The notes under the pieces: generated by a model
What the model saw: the letters and a program-made list of their open reading frames with translations, nothing else
Told to the model about the DNA's origin: nothing
The model's database searches: none
Shown: piece after piece, positions 1 through 10,308 of the stretch
How the letters are laid out: each line of letters starts with the position of its first letter
How positions within the stretch are numbered: the stretch's first letter is position 1
Assembly (NCBI RefSeq): GCF_003056055.1
Contig: NZ_PYFP01000002.1
Span: 124,001 to 188,000, forward strand
DNA from: Glaciimonas sp. PCH181
GTDB lineage: Bacteria; Pseudomonadota; Gammaproteobacteria; Burkholderiales; Burkholderiaceae_D
Length of the DNA: 64,000 bases
Direction: 5' to 3'
Position numbers and translations under genes: made by a program

Positions 1-924
1 GGCTGCTGCATCCAACGACAATCTGGTCGCTAATATCAAATCATCTACCTGCGCTAATGTGGTGGCGCTAACAATCGGCGCGGTGATGCTGGGGCGGGCG
101 ATTAACCAAGCCAATGCAACCTGAGTCGGCGTGGCGTTAAGCCGCAATGCGACGCTATCAAGCGCATCAAGTATGCGCAAGCCACGCGCATCCAGATAAC
201 GTTTTACGGCTTGCCCACGAGGACTTTTTCCAAGATCCTTTTCACTGCGATATTTTCCGCTTAAAAATCCACTGGCCAGTGCGTAATAGTTGATCACGCC
301 GAGACCATGCTTTAACACAAAGGGTTCCATCGTTTGTTCGTATCCAGCACGCTCATATAAATTGTATTGCGGCTGTAACGACTGATAGCTTGGGTAGCCC
401 TGCTGCTCACTTATCGTCACCGCTTCCAGCAGTCGCTCGGCGGAATAATTTGAAGCACCAATGACGCGTACCTTACCTTGTTCAACTAAACGCGCATACG
501 CGCCTAAGGTTTCTGCCAACGGCGTTGAAGGATCATCCTCATGCGATTGATATAAGTCAATATAATCTGTATTTAAGCGGCGCAATGAGGCTTCGACCGC
601 TTCCTGGATATAGGCTTTACTCAGTCCCTTTTTATCTTTTCCCATCTCCATACCGACCTTGGTCGCGATAATGACCTGCTCGCGCTTGCCACTGCGCTTA
701 AGCCAGTTGCCGATAATAGTTTCGGACTCTCCACCATCATTACCGGGCACCCAACGCGAATACACATCTGCGGTATCAATAAAATTCAGCCCCGCATCGA
801 CCAACTTATCTAGCAAGGTGAATGCAGTTGGCGCATCGATAGTCCATCCAAATACATTCCCGCCAAATGTCAGAGGTGGAACTGCCAACGGGGAATTACC
901 TAACTTTCGTGTAGTCATCGTCAT
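1..924 (-). CDS. aldo/keto reductase, C-terminus cut by window edge
   Basis: NAD(P)H-dependent oxidoreductase of the aldo/keto reductase superfamily, a cytosolic TIM barrel. The reading frame is open from the ATG at 924 to base 1, giving 308 residues without a stop, so only a short C-terminal piece is missing. The catalytic tetrad is visible: Asp50 and Tyr55 in DTADVY, Lys89 in IIATKVG and His128 in YQSHED. Upstream of the start (minus strand) is AACGAAGAGCG, a moderate ribosome binding site; a second in-frame ATG lies two codons later. The sequence resembles the YajO/Tas-like group that acts on small aldehydes or ketones, but the substrate cannot be read from sequence. It lies upstream of typA on the same strand with about 217 bp between, so it is probably a separate unit. 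Confidence 0.85.
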   Translation of the reverse strand, partial: MTMTTRKLGNSPLAVPPLTFGGNVFGWTIDAPTAFTLLDKLVDAGLNFIDTADVYSRWVPGNDGGESETIIGNWLKRSGKREQVIIATKVGMEMGKDKKGLSKAYIQEAVEASLRRLNTDYIDLYQSHEDDPSTPLAETLGAYARLVEQGKVRVIGASNYSAERLLEAVTISEQQGYPSYQSLQPQYNLYERAGYEQTMEPFVLKHGLGVINYYALASGFLSGKYRSEKDLGKSPRGQAVKRYLDARGLRILDALDSVALRLNATPTQVALAWLIARPSITAPIVSATTLAQVDDLILATRLSLDAAA

Positions 925-1141
925 GGCATCGCTCTTCGTTAAATAAAAACATTTAGTCTAACGTTATCCTAAAAATTTTGCCGAAGCTGCGCAAACCATA
1001 CGTTCACTTCCCCCATTCCAGACGTAAAAAACCCGTCAAATCTGTATGGCGGTTAGCCTTACAAACTTAACGGGTTGATGTTACTAGTGCCACATTAACG
1101 CTGGCACATTATGTACCAGCTAAATGCGCTGCTTTAATATA

Positions 1142-2977
1142 TTACGCGTCGCGAGAAGCTTTTTTGCGGTCATTCTCTTTCAAATAACGCTTACGCAAAC
1201 GGATGCTTTTCGGTGTGATTTCGACAAGTTCGTCGTCTTCAATAAACTCAACCGCATATTCCAGAGACATCTGGATAGGCGTCACCAAACGCACCGCTTC
1301 ATCCGTACCGGACGAACGCACGTTTGTCAGTTGTTTACCTTTGATCGGATTCACGACGAGATCGTTATCCCGTGAATGAATACCAATAATCATGCCTTCA
1401 TACACTGGATCATTGTGGCTGACGAACATACGACCACGTTCCTGCAGTTTCCAGATAGCGTATGCAACAGCAGCGCCATCATCTTGAGAAACCAACACGC
1501 CATTGCGGCGACCGCCCAATTCACCCTTGCTATTGTCAACGGGGGCGTACTCGTCAAACACGTGGCTCATCAAGCCAGTACCGCGTGTCAATGTCATGAA
1601 TTCGCCCTGGAAACCGATCAAGCCACGCGCAGGAATACGATATTCCAGACGTACACGACCTTTACCATCCGGTTCCATGTTTTGCAGATCACCACGACGA
1701 CGACCCAACTCTTCCATGACGCCGCCTTGATTCGCTTCTTCGACATCGACTGTCAAATTCTCGAACGGCTCTTGACGTACACCGTCAACCATCTTGTACA
1801 CAACGCGAGGACGCGAAACAGCAAGTTCGAAACCTTCACGACGCATGTTTTCGATCAAAATAGTCAGATGCAACTCACCACGGCCTGACACTTCGTATGT
1901 CGAATCATCGTTTTCAGCAGCAACTACGCGCAGGGCCATATTGCCCTTCAATTCGCGATCCAGACGGTCGCGGATTTGACGGGTAGTCACAAACTTGCCT
2001 TCACGACCGGCTAATGGCGAGTTGTTCACCATAAAGTTCATAGTCAGCGTTGGCTCATCGACTTTCAGCATAGGCAAGCCGTTCGGCGCATCTGGCGCGC
2101 AGATTGTCGTACCGATACCGATCTCTTCGATACCATTGATCAGAACGATGTCACCGGCCAGTGCTTCGTCAACCAGAACACGGTCCAAACCTTTAAAAGT
2201 CAGAACCTGGTTAATACGCGCTCTAACTGGTTTGTCATCAGGACCGTTCATGATAACAACATCTTGCAAGGCTTTAACACGGCCGCTCAAGATACGTCCA
2301 ACGCCGATTTTACCGACATACGACGAGTATTCCAGCGAAGTAATTTGCAGTTGCAAAGGACCATCTGGATCATCTTCGCGCGCAGGAACGTGCTGCAATA
2401 CAGCGTCAAACAACGGCGTCATATTACCTTCGCGGACATCCGAATCCAGGCTAGCGTAGCCATTCAATGCCGAAGCATAGACGATAGGGAAATCGAGTTG
2501 TTCTTCAGTCGCGCCCAACTTGTCGAATAGTTCGAAAGTTGCGTTGATGACCCACTCAGGGCGAGCACCCGGACGGTCGATCTTGTTCACTACAACGATA
2601 GGCTTCAGGCCAAGTTCCAGCGCTTTGCGTGTTACGAAGCGCGTTTGTGGCATTGGACCTTCAACTGCATCGACCAACAACAATACGCTATCAACCATCG
2701 ACAGCACGCGTTCAACTTCGCCACCGAAGTCAGCATGGCCCGGGGTATCAACGATGTTGATATGGGTGCCGTTATATTCGACTGCGCAATTTTTTGACAG
2801 AATCGTGATACCACGTTCTTTTTCAATATCATTCGAATCCATCACGCGAGCATCGACGTGTTGGTTGTCGCGGAAAGTACCGGATTGACGCAAAAGTTGG
2901 TCGACCAAGGTAGTTTTGCCATGGTCGACGTGAGCAATGATGGCAATGTTGCGGATAGCGCGTTTTGTGTTTGACAT
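1142..2977 (-). CDS. typA: ribosome-associated GTPase TypA/BipA
   Basis: Translational GTPase that binds the 70S ribosome and helps 50S assembly, especially in cold or stress. The 611-residue length is normal for the family. G motifs are intact: AHVDHGKT at residues 15-22, DTPGH at 77-81 and NKID at 131-134, followed by EF-G-like domains and the BipA C-terminal domain. The frame stays open upstream to a TTG near 3058, but I chose the ATG at 2977 because homologues begin with a short lead into the P-loop region. An extended -10 promoter about 125 bp upstream fits a single-gene transcript. The stop is TAA at 1142. It belongs with the translation genes that follow on the same strand (truB, rbfA, infB). 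Confidence 0.97.
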   Translation of the reverse strand: MSNTKRAIRNIAIIAHVDHGKTTLVDQLLRQSGTFRDNQHVDARVMDSNDIEKERGITILSKNCAVEYNGTHINIVDTPGHADFGGEVERVLSMVDSVLLLVDAVEGPMPQTRFVTRKALELGLKPIVVVNKIDRPGARPEWVINATFELFDKLGATEEQLDFPIVYASALNGYASLDSDVREGNMTPLFDAVLQHVPAREDDPDGPLQLQITSLEYSSYVGKIGVGRILSGRVKALQDVVIMNGPDDKPVRARINQVLTFKGLDRVLVDEALAGDIVLINGIEEIGIGTTICAPDAPNGLPMLKVDEPTLTMNFMVNNSPLAGREGKFVTTRQIRDRLDRELKGNMALRVVAAENDDSTYEVSGRGELHLTILIENMRREGFELAVSRPRVVYKMVDGVRQEPFENLTVDVEEANQGGVMEELGRRRGDLQNMEPDGKGRVRLEYRIPARGLIGFQGEFMTLTRGTGLMSHVFDEYAPVDNSKGELGGRRNGVLVSQDDGAAVAYAIWKLQERGRMFVSHNDPVYEGMIIGIHSRDNDLVVNPIKGKQLTNVRSSGTDEAVRLVTPIQMSLEYAVEFIEDDELVEITPKSIRLRKRYLKENDRKKASRDA

Positions 2978-3103
2978 ATTGTTATGGATATAGAGGAATT
3001 CAGTAAGGAATTCGGTAATTAACGCAGCAAGTGCGCGGTAAAAGCCCGCGCAGTACAAACCCTGAGAGGCCTGGTAAATGCAGCGGAATTCGGAAGGCCG
3101 AGA

Positions 3104-3112
3104 ATTATAACA
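3104..3112 (-). promoter_or_regulatory. extended -10 promoter for typA
   Basis: On the minus strand the bases read TGTTATAAT, a perfect TATAAT preceded by TG with one base between, the classic extended -10 form. No good -35 element lies 16-18 bp upstream, which extended -10 promoters tolerate. The implied start near 3097 would give typA a leader of about 120 nt. Confidence 0.5.
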
Positions 3113-3231
3113 TGATGCAGTGCAAAAATCGCCAAAAACCCAGTAATTTCAAAGAGTTGAGGGGCGCAAGAACCCTATCATTGTTGGCACAAGACAACAG
3201 GAATACAAGGCAAATCACGCAGCCAGACTAG

Positions 3232-4200
3232 CTATTTTTTTGGCACTGTCGAAACGAGTCTTTCCGGCGCCAATACGCCGTAATCGTGTAACTGAGCCGT
3301 GCCAAGCAATTCACGCGGTACGCCGTCGCCGCCATCCGTGGTTTCGGCAGTTTGACGATATACCCGTACCCGGCCTATCGTGGTCGGAGGTGAGACCCCT
3401 TCCTTCACAAGCGTCAAGCGTTGGCCTTGCAAAAAACGTTGCGCTAAAGCTTCCGGCAAAACCACTTCAGGAAAAGATAACAAAAGACTATCAACGGAAG
3501 CTAACAATTCTGCACGCTCAGCTTCGGGTGTCGCTATTAACGTGTCTAACGTGATGCAATCGGCCAGCAGCAAATGCCCGACCTGGGTCCGTCGCAACGC
3601 CTGCAAATGTGCTCCACATCCGAGCGCCGCACCAATATCCTCGCCCAACACGCGAATATAGGTTCCTTTGCTGCACACCACGCGCACGGTCAGATAGGGG
3701 GCCTTATAGTCAACGTATTCAAGCAAATGTATCGTCACATCGCGCGCTTCACGCTCCAGCGTAATGCCAGCACGCGCATATTCGTACAATGGTTTGCCAT
3801 CGCGCTTGAGCGCCGAATACATCGGCGGAACTTGTTTAATATCACCGCGAAATTGCGCTAGTACAGTATCAATCTGATCTTTTGTGATATCTACATCTCG
3901 AGTCTCGAGAATAGGCCCTTCTGTGTCGCCGGTGGCTGTAGTCAATCCGAGATGGATCACGGCCTGATAAGTCTTATCGGCATCAAGCAAATCCTGCGCA
4001 AACTTCGTCGCCTCGCCAAAACAGAGCGGCAACACCCCCGTCGCAAACGGATCTAGCGTGCCCGTATGTCCAGCTTTTGTGGCATTCATCAAGCGCTTGG
4101 CTTTGATTAAGGCATCATTACTCGACCAGCCCACTGCCTTATCCAGCAATAAAACACCGTTGAGAGGAACACGAATTTTTTTGGGCGAGAGTGACGCCAT
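3232..4200 (-). CDS. truB: tRNA pseudouridine(55) synthase TruB
   Basis: Makes pseudouridine at position 55 in the T-loop of elongator tRNAs, and acts as a tRNA folding chaperone. The protein has 322 residues from the ATG at 4200. The catalytic aspartate is Asp50 in the GHTGTLDPFATG motif, and the family signature CSKGTYIRVLGEDIG is present further on, followed by a C-terminal PUA-like domain ending VSTVPKK. The frame stays open upstream to 4305, but that extension does not look like TruB, whose homologues begin just before the NGVLLLDK motif. It lies 155 bp downstream of rbfA on the same strand, in the usual rbfA-truB order, so the two are probably cotranscribed. Confidence 0.96.
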   Translation of the reverse strand: MASLSPKKIRVPLNGVLLLDKAVGWSSNDALIKAKRLMNATKAGHTGTLDPFATGVLPLCFGEATKFAQDLLDADKTYQAVIHLGLTTATGDTEGPILETRDVDITKDQIDTVLAQFRGDIKQVPPMYSALKRDGKPLYEYARAGITLEREARDVTIHLLEYVDYKAPYLTVRVVCSKGTYIRVLGEDIGAALGCGAHLQALRRTQVGHLLLADCITLDTLIATPEAERAELLASVDSLLLSFPEVVLPEALAQRFLQGQRLTLVKEGVSPPTTIGRVRVYRQTAETTDGGDGVPRELLGTAQLHDYGVLAPERLVSTVPKK

Positions 4201-4355
4201 GGATAGAGTACTTTTGAGTGTGGCAATGGCAAACTTACTTGACGAAGCCGGATGAATTGAAAGACGCGGATAAATACATTGTCGATTAACTCGCCAGCTT
4301 ATCAAGTGGCTTTGATGGTGTTTTGAACGGTAACTTAAGGCATCAGACGAACGAT

Positions 4356-4745
4356 TTAATCCTCGCTATCGTCTTTGGCACGCGTCGCATTTGCCAAATC
4401 GATCAATTGCGACATATGCGCACCGCGAGCAGTCGAATTGTCATGATGAAAATGCAATGCCGGTAGCGTGTGAATCGTGAGACGCCGCCCTAGTTGGTTA
4501 CGTAAAAAACCAGCCGCCTGCGTCAGGCCAGCGACGGTATTACGAATCGCCTCTAGATCGTCATTGAGCATCGTAAAAAAAACTTTTGCATGCGCATAAT
4601 CAGGGGTCACTTGCACTTCAGTGATGGTGATCATGCCAACACGCGGATCTTTAAGTTCGAATACGATAATTTCCGACAAATCGCGCTGGATCTGATCGGC
4701 AACGCGCAGACCGCGTCCTGGGATGGATTTACTATGTTTAGCCAT
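4356..4745 (-). CDS. rbfA: 30S ribosome-binding factor RbfA
   Basis: KH-like protein that binds free 30S subunits and aids maturation of the 5' end of 16S rRNA. At 129 residues it has the normal length. Recognisable segments are [14 protein letters not shown] near the N-terminus, the FELKDPRVG stretch and the [10 protein letters not shown] segment near residue 95. The C-terminus is short and acidic. It follows infB on the same strand, but the 261-bp gap between them holds a MITE-like element and a strong terminator, so rbfA-truB may have a separate promoter or depend on readthrough. Confidence 0.95.
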   Translation of the reverse strand: MAKHSKSIPGRGLRVADQIQRDLSEIIVFELKDPRVGMITITEVQVTPDYAHAKVFFTMLNDDLEAIRNTVAGLTQAAGFLRNQLGRRLTIHTLPALHFHHDNSTARGAHMSQLIDLANATRAKDDSED

Positions 4746-4787
4746 ATCTTCTACTGAACCACATCTTTCACTAATTTGATAACAGAA

Positions 4788-4905
4788 TTAGGACTTACGC
4801 AAAATTGTTCCGGAAATCCGTTTGCCAACACTCGCAGGTGAAGGCAATACAGATTGTGTTAGCCATGTGATAACCGTTACTGGAAATGCTTTGCGTAAGT
4901 CCTAA
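4788..4905. mobile_element. MITE-like element with 16-bp perfect inverted ends
   Basis: A 118-bp stretch bounded by perfect 16-bp terminal inverted repeats, TTAGGACTTACGCAAA at 4788-4803 and its complement at 4890-4905. The inner sequence is not coding. The arms are partly similar further in, around CCGGAAATCCG and the complement of CGTTACTGGAAATG. The outermost TTA/TAA may include a TA target duplication. Size, ends and position between infB and rbfA fit a non-autonomous MITE or the collapsed ends of an insertion sequence. No transposase is present and no second copy was seen in the window. A simple regulatory hairpin is the alternative. Confidence 0.6.
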
Positions 4906-4918
4906 GAATACTGCAAAA

Positions 4919-4945
4919 GGAAATCGGGCATTACGCCCGATTTCC
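4919..4945 (-). terminator. intrinsic terminator after infB
   Basis: A perfect 11-bp stem (GGAAATCGGGC and its complement) with the 5-base loop ATTAC. On the minus strand the stem is followed by TTTTGC. It lies 62 bp past the infB stop and just before the MITE-like element, so it should end most infB transcripts. Confidence 0.75.
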
Positions 4946-5006
4946 CCTGTTCATACCTGCTTTCATGTGCGCTCATCTGCACATGTCCGCATTATTTTTC
5001 TAACGA

Positions 5007-7880
5007 TTACAGCGTCCGTGCAACTTCTTCGACTTCAAAGATTTCGAGTTGATCGCCTTCTTTGATATCATTAAAGTTTTTCAGCGTCAGACCGCACTCG
5101 AAGCCAAACTTGACTTCTTTAACGTCATCCTTGAAGCGCTTCAACGAATCCAGCTCGCCTGTCCACAAGACCACGCTATCGCGCAACAGTCGTACCGAAG
5201 CACCACGCTTGACCACACCTTCGAGGACATAACAACCTGCAATCGCACCAACTTTGCTGACCAGCAGAACTTGGCGAATTTCAACCAGACCCAGAGATTG
5301 CTCACGCTTCTCAGGTGACAACATACCGGACATCGCTGCCTTGATCTCATCTACAGCATCGTAAATGATGTTGTAGTAACGGAGATCGACGCCGTTAGCT
5401 TCAGCCATTTTGCGCGCCTGCGCATCAGCGCGGACGTTAAAGCCGATGATGACCGCTTTCGAGGCCAGCGCCAGATTGACGTCGGATTCGGTGATACCAC
5501 CAACTGCGGCATGGACCACTTGAACCCGTACTTCGCTGGTCGACAGTTTTTGCAACGACTGTACCAATGCCTCTTGCGAGCCCTGGACGTCCGTCTTAAT
5601 GATCATCGGCAGATTTTTGACTTCGCCTTCGGCCATTTGGTCAAACATGTTTTCCAGCTTGGCAGCTTGCTGTTTAGCCAGCTTAACGTCGCGGAATTTA
5701 CCTTGACGGAACAGACCGATTTCACGCGCTTTGCGCTCATCGACCATAACCATGACTTCTTCACCAGCGACCGGCACTTCGGTCAAACCCTGAATTTCAA
5801 CAGGGATAGAAGGACCAGCTTCGCTGATTGCCTTACCATTTTCATCCAGCATCGCACGGACACGTCCATACGCCGAACCGGCCAGAACCACGTCACCACG
5901 CTTCAATGTACCGGACTGCACCAATATAGTTGCAACTGGACCACGTCCTTTATCGAGTCGTGCTTCAACCACCAGACCACGTGCTGCTGTGGTGACCGGT
6001 GCTTTCAGTTCCAGCACTTCGGCCTGCAGCAATACTTGCTCCAGCAAGGCTTCAATGCCCTCACCGGTTTTAGCAGAAACACCTACAAACGGTGCATCGC
6101 CGCCGTACTCTTCAGGCACAACTTGTTCTGCGATTAATTCCTGCTTAACCCGATCCATATTGGCACCAGGTTTGTCGATCTTGGTGACAGCTACAACCAG
6201 TGGGACGCCAGCTGCTTTCGCATGGGCAATCGCCTCTTTCGTTTGCGGCATCACGCCATCATCACCGGCGACAACCAGAATGACGATATCAGTCGCTTTT
6301 GCACCACGTGCCCGCATTGCCGTAAATGCTTCATGGCCCGGCGTATCCAGGAATGTAATCATTCCGCCGGATGTTTCTACGTGATACGCCCCGATATGCT
6401 GGGTAATTCCGCCAGCCTCGCCAGATGCAACTTTAGAACGACGAATGTAATCCAGCAACGATGTTTTACCATGGTCGACGTGACCCATGACAGTCACTAC
6501 CGGTGCGCGGGAGATCAATTCTGCATCGGCCTGCTCTTCGCCATCGACTAACAATGCTTCTGGATCGTCTTCCTTGGCAGCATGTGCGGTATGGCCCATT
6601 TCTTCCACCAAAATCATGGAAGTTTCCTGGTCCAGCACTTGATTGATGGTGACCATTTGGCCAAGCTTCATCAAATGCTTGATAACTTCCGATGCTTTAA
6701 CCGCCATTTTATGGGCAAGTTCGGCAACGGTAATGGTCTCAGGAACATACACGTCCTTAACCACTGCTTCAGTCGGCACCTGGAAATTGGTTTCGTGATC
6801 ATCACTATGTGAATTACGACGTCCTTTACCACCACTCCGCCAACCATCGCGACCGCCACCAGTGTTGCCACGGGTTTTGATGCCGGCACCGCGTTTTTTA
6901 GCATCATCCGACCAGGTCGAAGACACATTCGCAGATTTAATCGACTTCTTGTCGACGACAACTTTCTTATCGTCTTTTTTCTCACCAGGCTTTTTATCGG
7001 CAGGCTTGTGCAGTGTTCCTGCTGGCGCTGCTTTCGCAACCACCGGAGGAGCAACAGGCTCAGGTGCTTTGATGACGCGACGAGGCGCATTCATCATTGC
7101 CTTGATCTGGGCTACTTCATCTTGCACAGCTTTACGGGCACGCTCAGTCGCAGCTGCTTTTTCGGCAGCTTCCTTTGCGGCTTCCGCAACCTTTTTCTTA
7201 GTTTCTTCAGCAGCCACACGCTTCTTCTCTTCTTGTTCCGCGTGATCAGCAGTTTTCACTGGTGCGGCTGCCGGAGTTGAGGAGGCAACCGGTGCCGCAG
7301 CTGCAACAGCAGCTTTCTTGGCATCAATTTCAGCTTTCTTAGCTTCGCTTTCAACTTTTCTAGCTTCGCTCTCGGCTTTTTCGGCTGCTTTTGCCTGTGC
7401 TTCTTTTTCAGCTTCCAGCTTTGCCAGATGCTCTTGTTTTTCGCGCAATTCTGCTTCCTGACGGACCATTAATTCTGCTTGGCGACGCGCTTCTTCTGCA
7501 CGACGGGCCAGTTCTGCTTCATCAACCACCAATGCCACCGGCTCGACTGCAACCTCTGACGTTTCCGCCGCAGGTTCGTCGCGCTGGACAAAAGTACGCT
7601 TCTTACGCACCTCAACCTGGATGGTGCGCGATTTTCCCGTCGCATCAGCCTGCTTGATTTCAGTGGTTTCCTTGCGGGTCAGCGTAATTTTCTTTTTCTC
7701 GCCATCGGTTACCGCGCCGTGCGAACGGCGTAGGTGTTCTAACAAACGATCCTTGTCTTCTTTTGACAAGGCATCGTCAGTCGAATCTTTTGGGACACCT
7801 GCTGAACGCAACTGCGCCAACAACAAATCTGCAGGCATCTTCAGCTCGGTGGCAAATTGGGCTACATTATTACTCGCCAT
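5007..7880 (-). CDS. infB: translation initiation factor IF-2
   Basis: GTPase that delivers fMet-tRNA to the 30S initiation complex and promotes subunit joining. The protein has 957 residues. It has an IF2_N domain at 1-50, a long charged Ala/Lys/Glu-rich linker with predicted coiled coil (about 120-265), a second IF2_N domain near 375-430, then the G domain: GHVDHGKT at 466-473, DTPGH at 512-516 and TKID at 566-569, followed by the beta-barrel and C-terminal domains. The G4 motif reads TKxD rather than NKxD, an accepted variant. The ATG has a good ribosome binding site, AGAGGAC. It sits 50 bp after nusA in the rimP-nusA-infB operon. Confidence 0.98.
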   Translation of the reverse strand: MASNNVAQFATELKMPADLLLAQLRSAGVPKDSTDDALSKEDKDRLLEHLRRSHGAVTDGEKKKITLTRKETTEIKQADATGKSRTIQVEVRKKRTFVQRDEPAAETSEVAVEPVALVVDEAELARRAEEARRQAELMVRQEAELREKQEHLAKLEAEKEAQAKAAEKAESEARKVESEAKKAEIDAKKAAVAAAAPVASSTPAAAPVKTADHAEQEEKKRVAAEETKKKVAEAAKEAAEKAAATERARKAVQDEVAQIKAMMNAPRRVIKAPEPVAPPVVAKAAPAGTLHKPADKKPGEKKDDKKVVVDKKSIKSANVSSTWSDDAKKRGAGIKTRGNTGGGRDGWRSGGKGRRNSHSDDHETNFQVPTEAVVKDVYVPETITVAELAHKMAVKASEVIKHLMKLGQMVTINQVLDQETSMILVEEMGHTAHAAKEDDPEALLVDGEEQADAELISRAPVVTVMGHVDHGKTSLLDYIRRSKVASGEAGGITQHIGAYHVETSGGMITFLDTPGHEAFTAMRARGAKATDIVILVVAGDDGVMPQTKEAIAHAKAAGVPLVVAVTKIDKPGANMDRVKQELIAEQVVPEEYGGDAPFVGVSAKTGEGIEALLEQVLLQAEVLELKAPVTTAARGLVVEARLDKGRGPVATILVQSGTLKRGDVVLAGSAYGRVRAMLDENGKAISEAGPSIPVEIQGLTEVPVAGEEVMVMVDERKAREIGLFRQGKFRDVKLAKQQAAKLENMFDQMAEGEVKNLPMIIKTDVQGSQEALVQSLQKLSTSEVRVQVVHAAVGGITESDVNLALASKAVIIGFNVRADAQARKMAEANGVDLRYYNIIYDAVDEIKAAMSGMLSPEKREQSLGLVEIRQVLLVSKVGAIAGCYVLEGVVKRGASVRLLRDSVVLWTGELDSLKRFKDDVKEVKFGFECGLTLKNFNDIKEGDQLEIFEVEEVARTL

Positions 7881-7930
7881 TCAGTCCTCTTTTCTATGTG
7901 GCGCGGTAGACGACATTGGAACCTCGCGGA

Positions 7931-9490
7931 TCACTTGACTTCCGCGGTATTCCATGCTTTAGCCTGTAAGGCTTTGGCACGATCATCGTACTTGGCATCG
8001 ATAAGTTTCATCTCATCGTCGGTCACATCTTTAAATTCTTCTTTAATCAATTGACGGGCACGGTCAGTTGGCAAAGCCAGAATCGCACCAAATTCGTCAT
8101 ACGCAAGACCGGTAAACATTGCCAGAGTCTTGACACCCGCCAAGCCCAACTTACCGGCAACAACACGGTCCATGCCTTCAAAGTTGGCTAGCGCATCTTC
8201 CATGCCTTCCAGACCTTCTTCCGAAGCAATCGCTTCTGTCACCAATGCATCGCGTGCACGGTTACGTAACTCGTTGACAGTTTCTTCATCAAACGATTCG
8301 ATTTCCAACATTTCGGTAATCGGCACGTAAGCGATTTCTTCCAGGCTGGCAAAGCCCTCTTCCACCAGAATGTCAGCAACTTCCTGATCGACATCCAGTT
8401 TTTCCATGAAGAGTGCGCGGATTGCGGCAGTTTCAACAGCTGACTTATCTGCAGATTCTTCTGCTGTCATGATGTTGATTTGCCAACCGGTCAACTCTGC
8501 TGCGAGGCGTACATTTTGACCGCCGCGACCAATTGCGATAGCCAAATTCTCAGCATCGACAACCACATCCATCGCGTGCTTTTCTTCATCGACGACGATA
8601 GACGAGACATTTGCCGGGGCCAGTGCGCCAATCACAAACTGCGCAGGATCTTCCGACCACAACACGATATCCACACGCTCGCCACCCAGTTCACCAGTAA
8701 CTGCCTGTACACGTGAACCACGCATACCTACGCAAGTACCGATCGGGTCAATCCGCTTATCGCTTGTATAAACAGCAATCTTTGCACGCACACCAGGGTC
8801 ACGCGCAGCCGATTTAACTTCTAGCGAACCTTGTTCAATTTCTGGAACTTCAAGCTCAAACAACTTCTTGATGAAATCCGGTGCGGTACGCGACAAAATG
8901 ACTTGTGGGCCACGCGCATTCCGGTCGATTCGCAGAATAAAGGCACGAACACGGTCACCGATACGCAGATTTTCTTTAGGAATAGTCTGGTCGCGCGGCA
9001 GGCGTGCTTCAATTTTGCCGGACTCAACGATAGCGTCACCGCGTTCCATGCGCTTGATCGTACCCGTTACCAATGAATCGCCACGCTCAAGGAAGTCAGC
9101 CAGAATTTGTTCGCGTTCGGCGTCACGAATTCGTTGCAGGACTACCTGTTTAGTATCTTGGGCAAACCGACGACCAAACTCAACAGACTCGATTGGCTCT
9201 TCAATATGATCATCCACTTCGACATCGTCGATTTGTTCTTTTGCTTCAAACAGCAAAATTTCCTGATCAGGCAATTGCAGACCTGCTTCGTCCGGCACAA
9301 CGTGCCAACGACGAAACGATTCAAATTCACCGGTTTCACGATCAATCGACACACGAATATCAACATCACCCTCATAACGCTTCTTGGTAGCCTGACCAAG
9401 TGCATGCTCGAGCGCGCCGAACACTACGTCTCGGTCGACGTTTTTCTCATGCGCGAGCGCATCGACCAACAATAAAATTTCGCGACTCAT
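7931..9490 (-). CDS. nusA: transcription termination/antitermination factor NusA
   Basis: Binds RNA polymerase and modulates pausing, intrinsic and Rho-dependent termination and rRNA antitermination. The protein has 519 residues, a full proteobacterial form. The order is the N-terminal polymerase-binding domain (1-125), S1 domain (about 135-200), KH1 and KH2 (about 230-345, with [17 protein letters not shown] and [11 protein letters not shown]), then two acidic helix-hairpin-helix AR repeats (about 365-500). Its ATG overlaps the rimP stop by four bases (ATGA at 9487-9490), indicating translational coupling. A hairpin with a U-run in the operon leader suggests autoregulation by termination. 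Confidence 0.98.
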   Translation of the reverse strand: MSREILLLVDALAHEKNVDRDVVFGALEHALGQATKKRYEGDVDIRVSIDRETGEFESFRRWHVVPDEAGLQLPDQEILLFEAKEQIDDVEVDDHIEEPIESVEFGRRFAQDTKQVVLQRIRDAEREQILADFLERGDSLVTGTIKRMERGDAIVESGKIEARLPRDQTIPKENLRIGDRVRAFILRIDRNARGPQVILSRTAPDFIKKLFELEVPEIEQGSLEVKSAARDPGVRAKIAVYTSDKRIDPIGTCVGMRGSRVQAVTGELGGERVDIVLWSEDPAQFVIGALAPANVSSIVVDEEKHAMDVVVDAENLAIAIGRGGQNVRLAAELTGWQINIMTAEESADKSAVETAAIRALFMEKLDVDQEVADILVEEGFASLEEIAYVPITEMLEIESFDEETVNELRNRARDALVTEAIASEEGLEGMEDALANFEGMDRVVAGKLGLAGVKTLAMFTGLAYDEFGAILALPTDRARQLIKEEFKDVTDDEMKLIDAKYDDRAKALQAKAWNTAEVK

Positions 9491-9975
9491 GCTTTGCGAC
9501 TCCTAAAATTCACCTGCGGCACCAAGCGTGCCTTGTCGACATCAGCGAGCGTAAAATCCAGCAGCGCTGACGACCCATCGTTTGCTTCAAATTCAAGTTT
9601 CAGATTATCGCCATCCGGCGCCAGCAAAATACCTTGAAAGGTTTTTCTGTGCGCTGCACCGGGCATCGGCAAAAGCAACTTGATAATCACTTCTTTGCCA
9701 GTAAAACGCAGATAGTCGACGTATTTTTTTAACGGACGATCCAGCCCCGGAGATGACACTTCAAGCCGCTCATAGACAACATTCTCGACGGTCAGAACGT
9801 GCAGTAACTGATGCGTTACTTTTTCACAATCTTCTACCGTGATAGCGCCTTGCTCAGCATTTTCCATAGTAACGTCGATAAAAACGCGCAATAGACCACC
9901 CGCGGCTTTTTCGAGTTCTACGAGCTCATAATCCATGCCCACAACGGTTTTTTCAATCAGTTCCAGCAACTGCAA
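9487..9975 (-). CDS. rimP: ribosome maturation factor RimP
   Basis: Needed for maturation of the 30S subunit. The protein has 162 residues. Family hallmarks are the [10 protein letters not shown] segment near the N-terminus and the [13 protein letters not shown] motif. The start appears to be TTG at 9975: a GGAG Shine-Dalgarno (GGAGAGTCGCC) precedes it at proper spacing, and the residues after it align with the start of known RimP proteins. The only early ATG, 13 codons later, would remove the first helix. It is the first gene of the rimP-nusA-infB operon, and a TTG start may help keep its output low. Confidence 0.95.
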   Translation of the reverse strand: MQLLELIEKTVVGMDYELVELEKAAGGLLRVFIDVTMENAEQGAITVEDCEKVTHQLLHVLTVENVVYERLEVSSPGLDRPLKKYVDYLRFTGKEVIIKLLLPMPGAAHRKTFQGILLAPDGDNLKLEFEANDGSSALLDFTLADVDKARLVPQVNFRSRKA

Positions 9976-10047
9976 GGCGACTCTCCATTAAATAGCTACG
10001 CAACCATCATGCTAAAAAGCATGCAACAAATGTTTGGCAAAAAAAAA

Positions 10048-10063
10048 ATGGGCATCAGCCCAT
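10048..10063 (-). terminator. terminator-like hairpin in the rimP-nusA-infB leader
   Basis: The stem ATGGGC/GCCCAT with loop ATCA is followed on the minus strand by eight or nine consecutive T. It lies 73 bp before the rimP start and 246 bp after the rluB stop. It could simply end rluB transcripts. Because the best promoter found for rimP (10134-10162) lies upstream of it, it may instead be a leader attenuator. Confidence 0.65.
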
Positions 10064-10133
10064 CTTCTTATTACTTGTTATTGAAGCAGCCTTCCACGAC
10101 AGCAATTGCGAAATGACTTTTGTTAACTGATAA

Positions 10134-10162
10134 AGTATAAGCGATTAGCACGGTTGCCGCAA
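10134..10162 (-). promoter_or_regulatory. candidate sigma70 promoter for rimP-nusA-infB
   Basis: On the minus strand TTGCGG (10157-10162) and TATACT (10134-10139) are separated by 17 bp. The -35 box is weak and lies inside an imperfect hairpin at 10150-10174 (ACGGTT/AACCGT arms with a CCGC/GCGG inner stem). The remainder of the 333-bp rluB-rimP gap holds a small CATGC/GCATG hairpin at 10008-10023 and no ORF or tRNA; in E. coli a tRNA-Met gene (metY) occupies this place. Confidence 0.4.
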
Positions 10163-10308
10163 TGCGGAAACCGTCTTTTGTTGCAGCGACAAGTTTTAAA
10201 TAACACATTAACCGTAACCGAATAACAACTTCTAACCGCAATCATCAGTATTACTTAGGGTCTGCCTGAATACCTATATGTCATCAGGCAGATGTAGTTC
10301 AAGCCAAC

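Noticed and set aside
1088..1107. Hairpin GTGCCA/TGGCAC after typA as a terminator
   Set aside because: The stem is short and no T-run follows on the minus strand.
5007..7880. TKID in place of NKID in IF-2 as a defect
   Set aside because: The G4 motif accepts T in place of N in many GTPases, and the rest of the G domain is intact.
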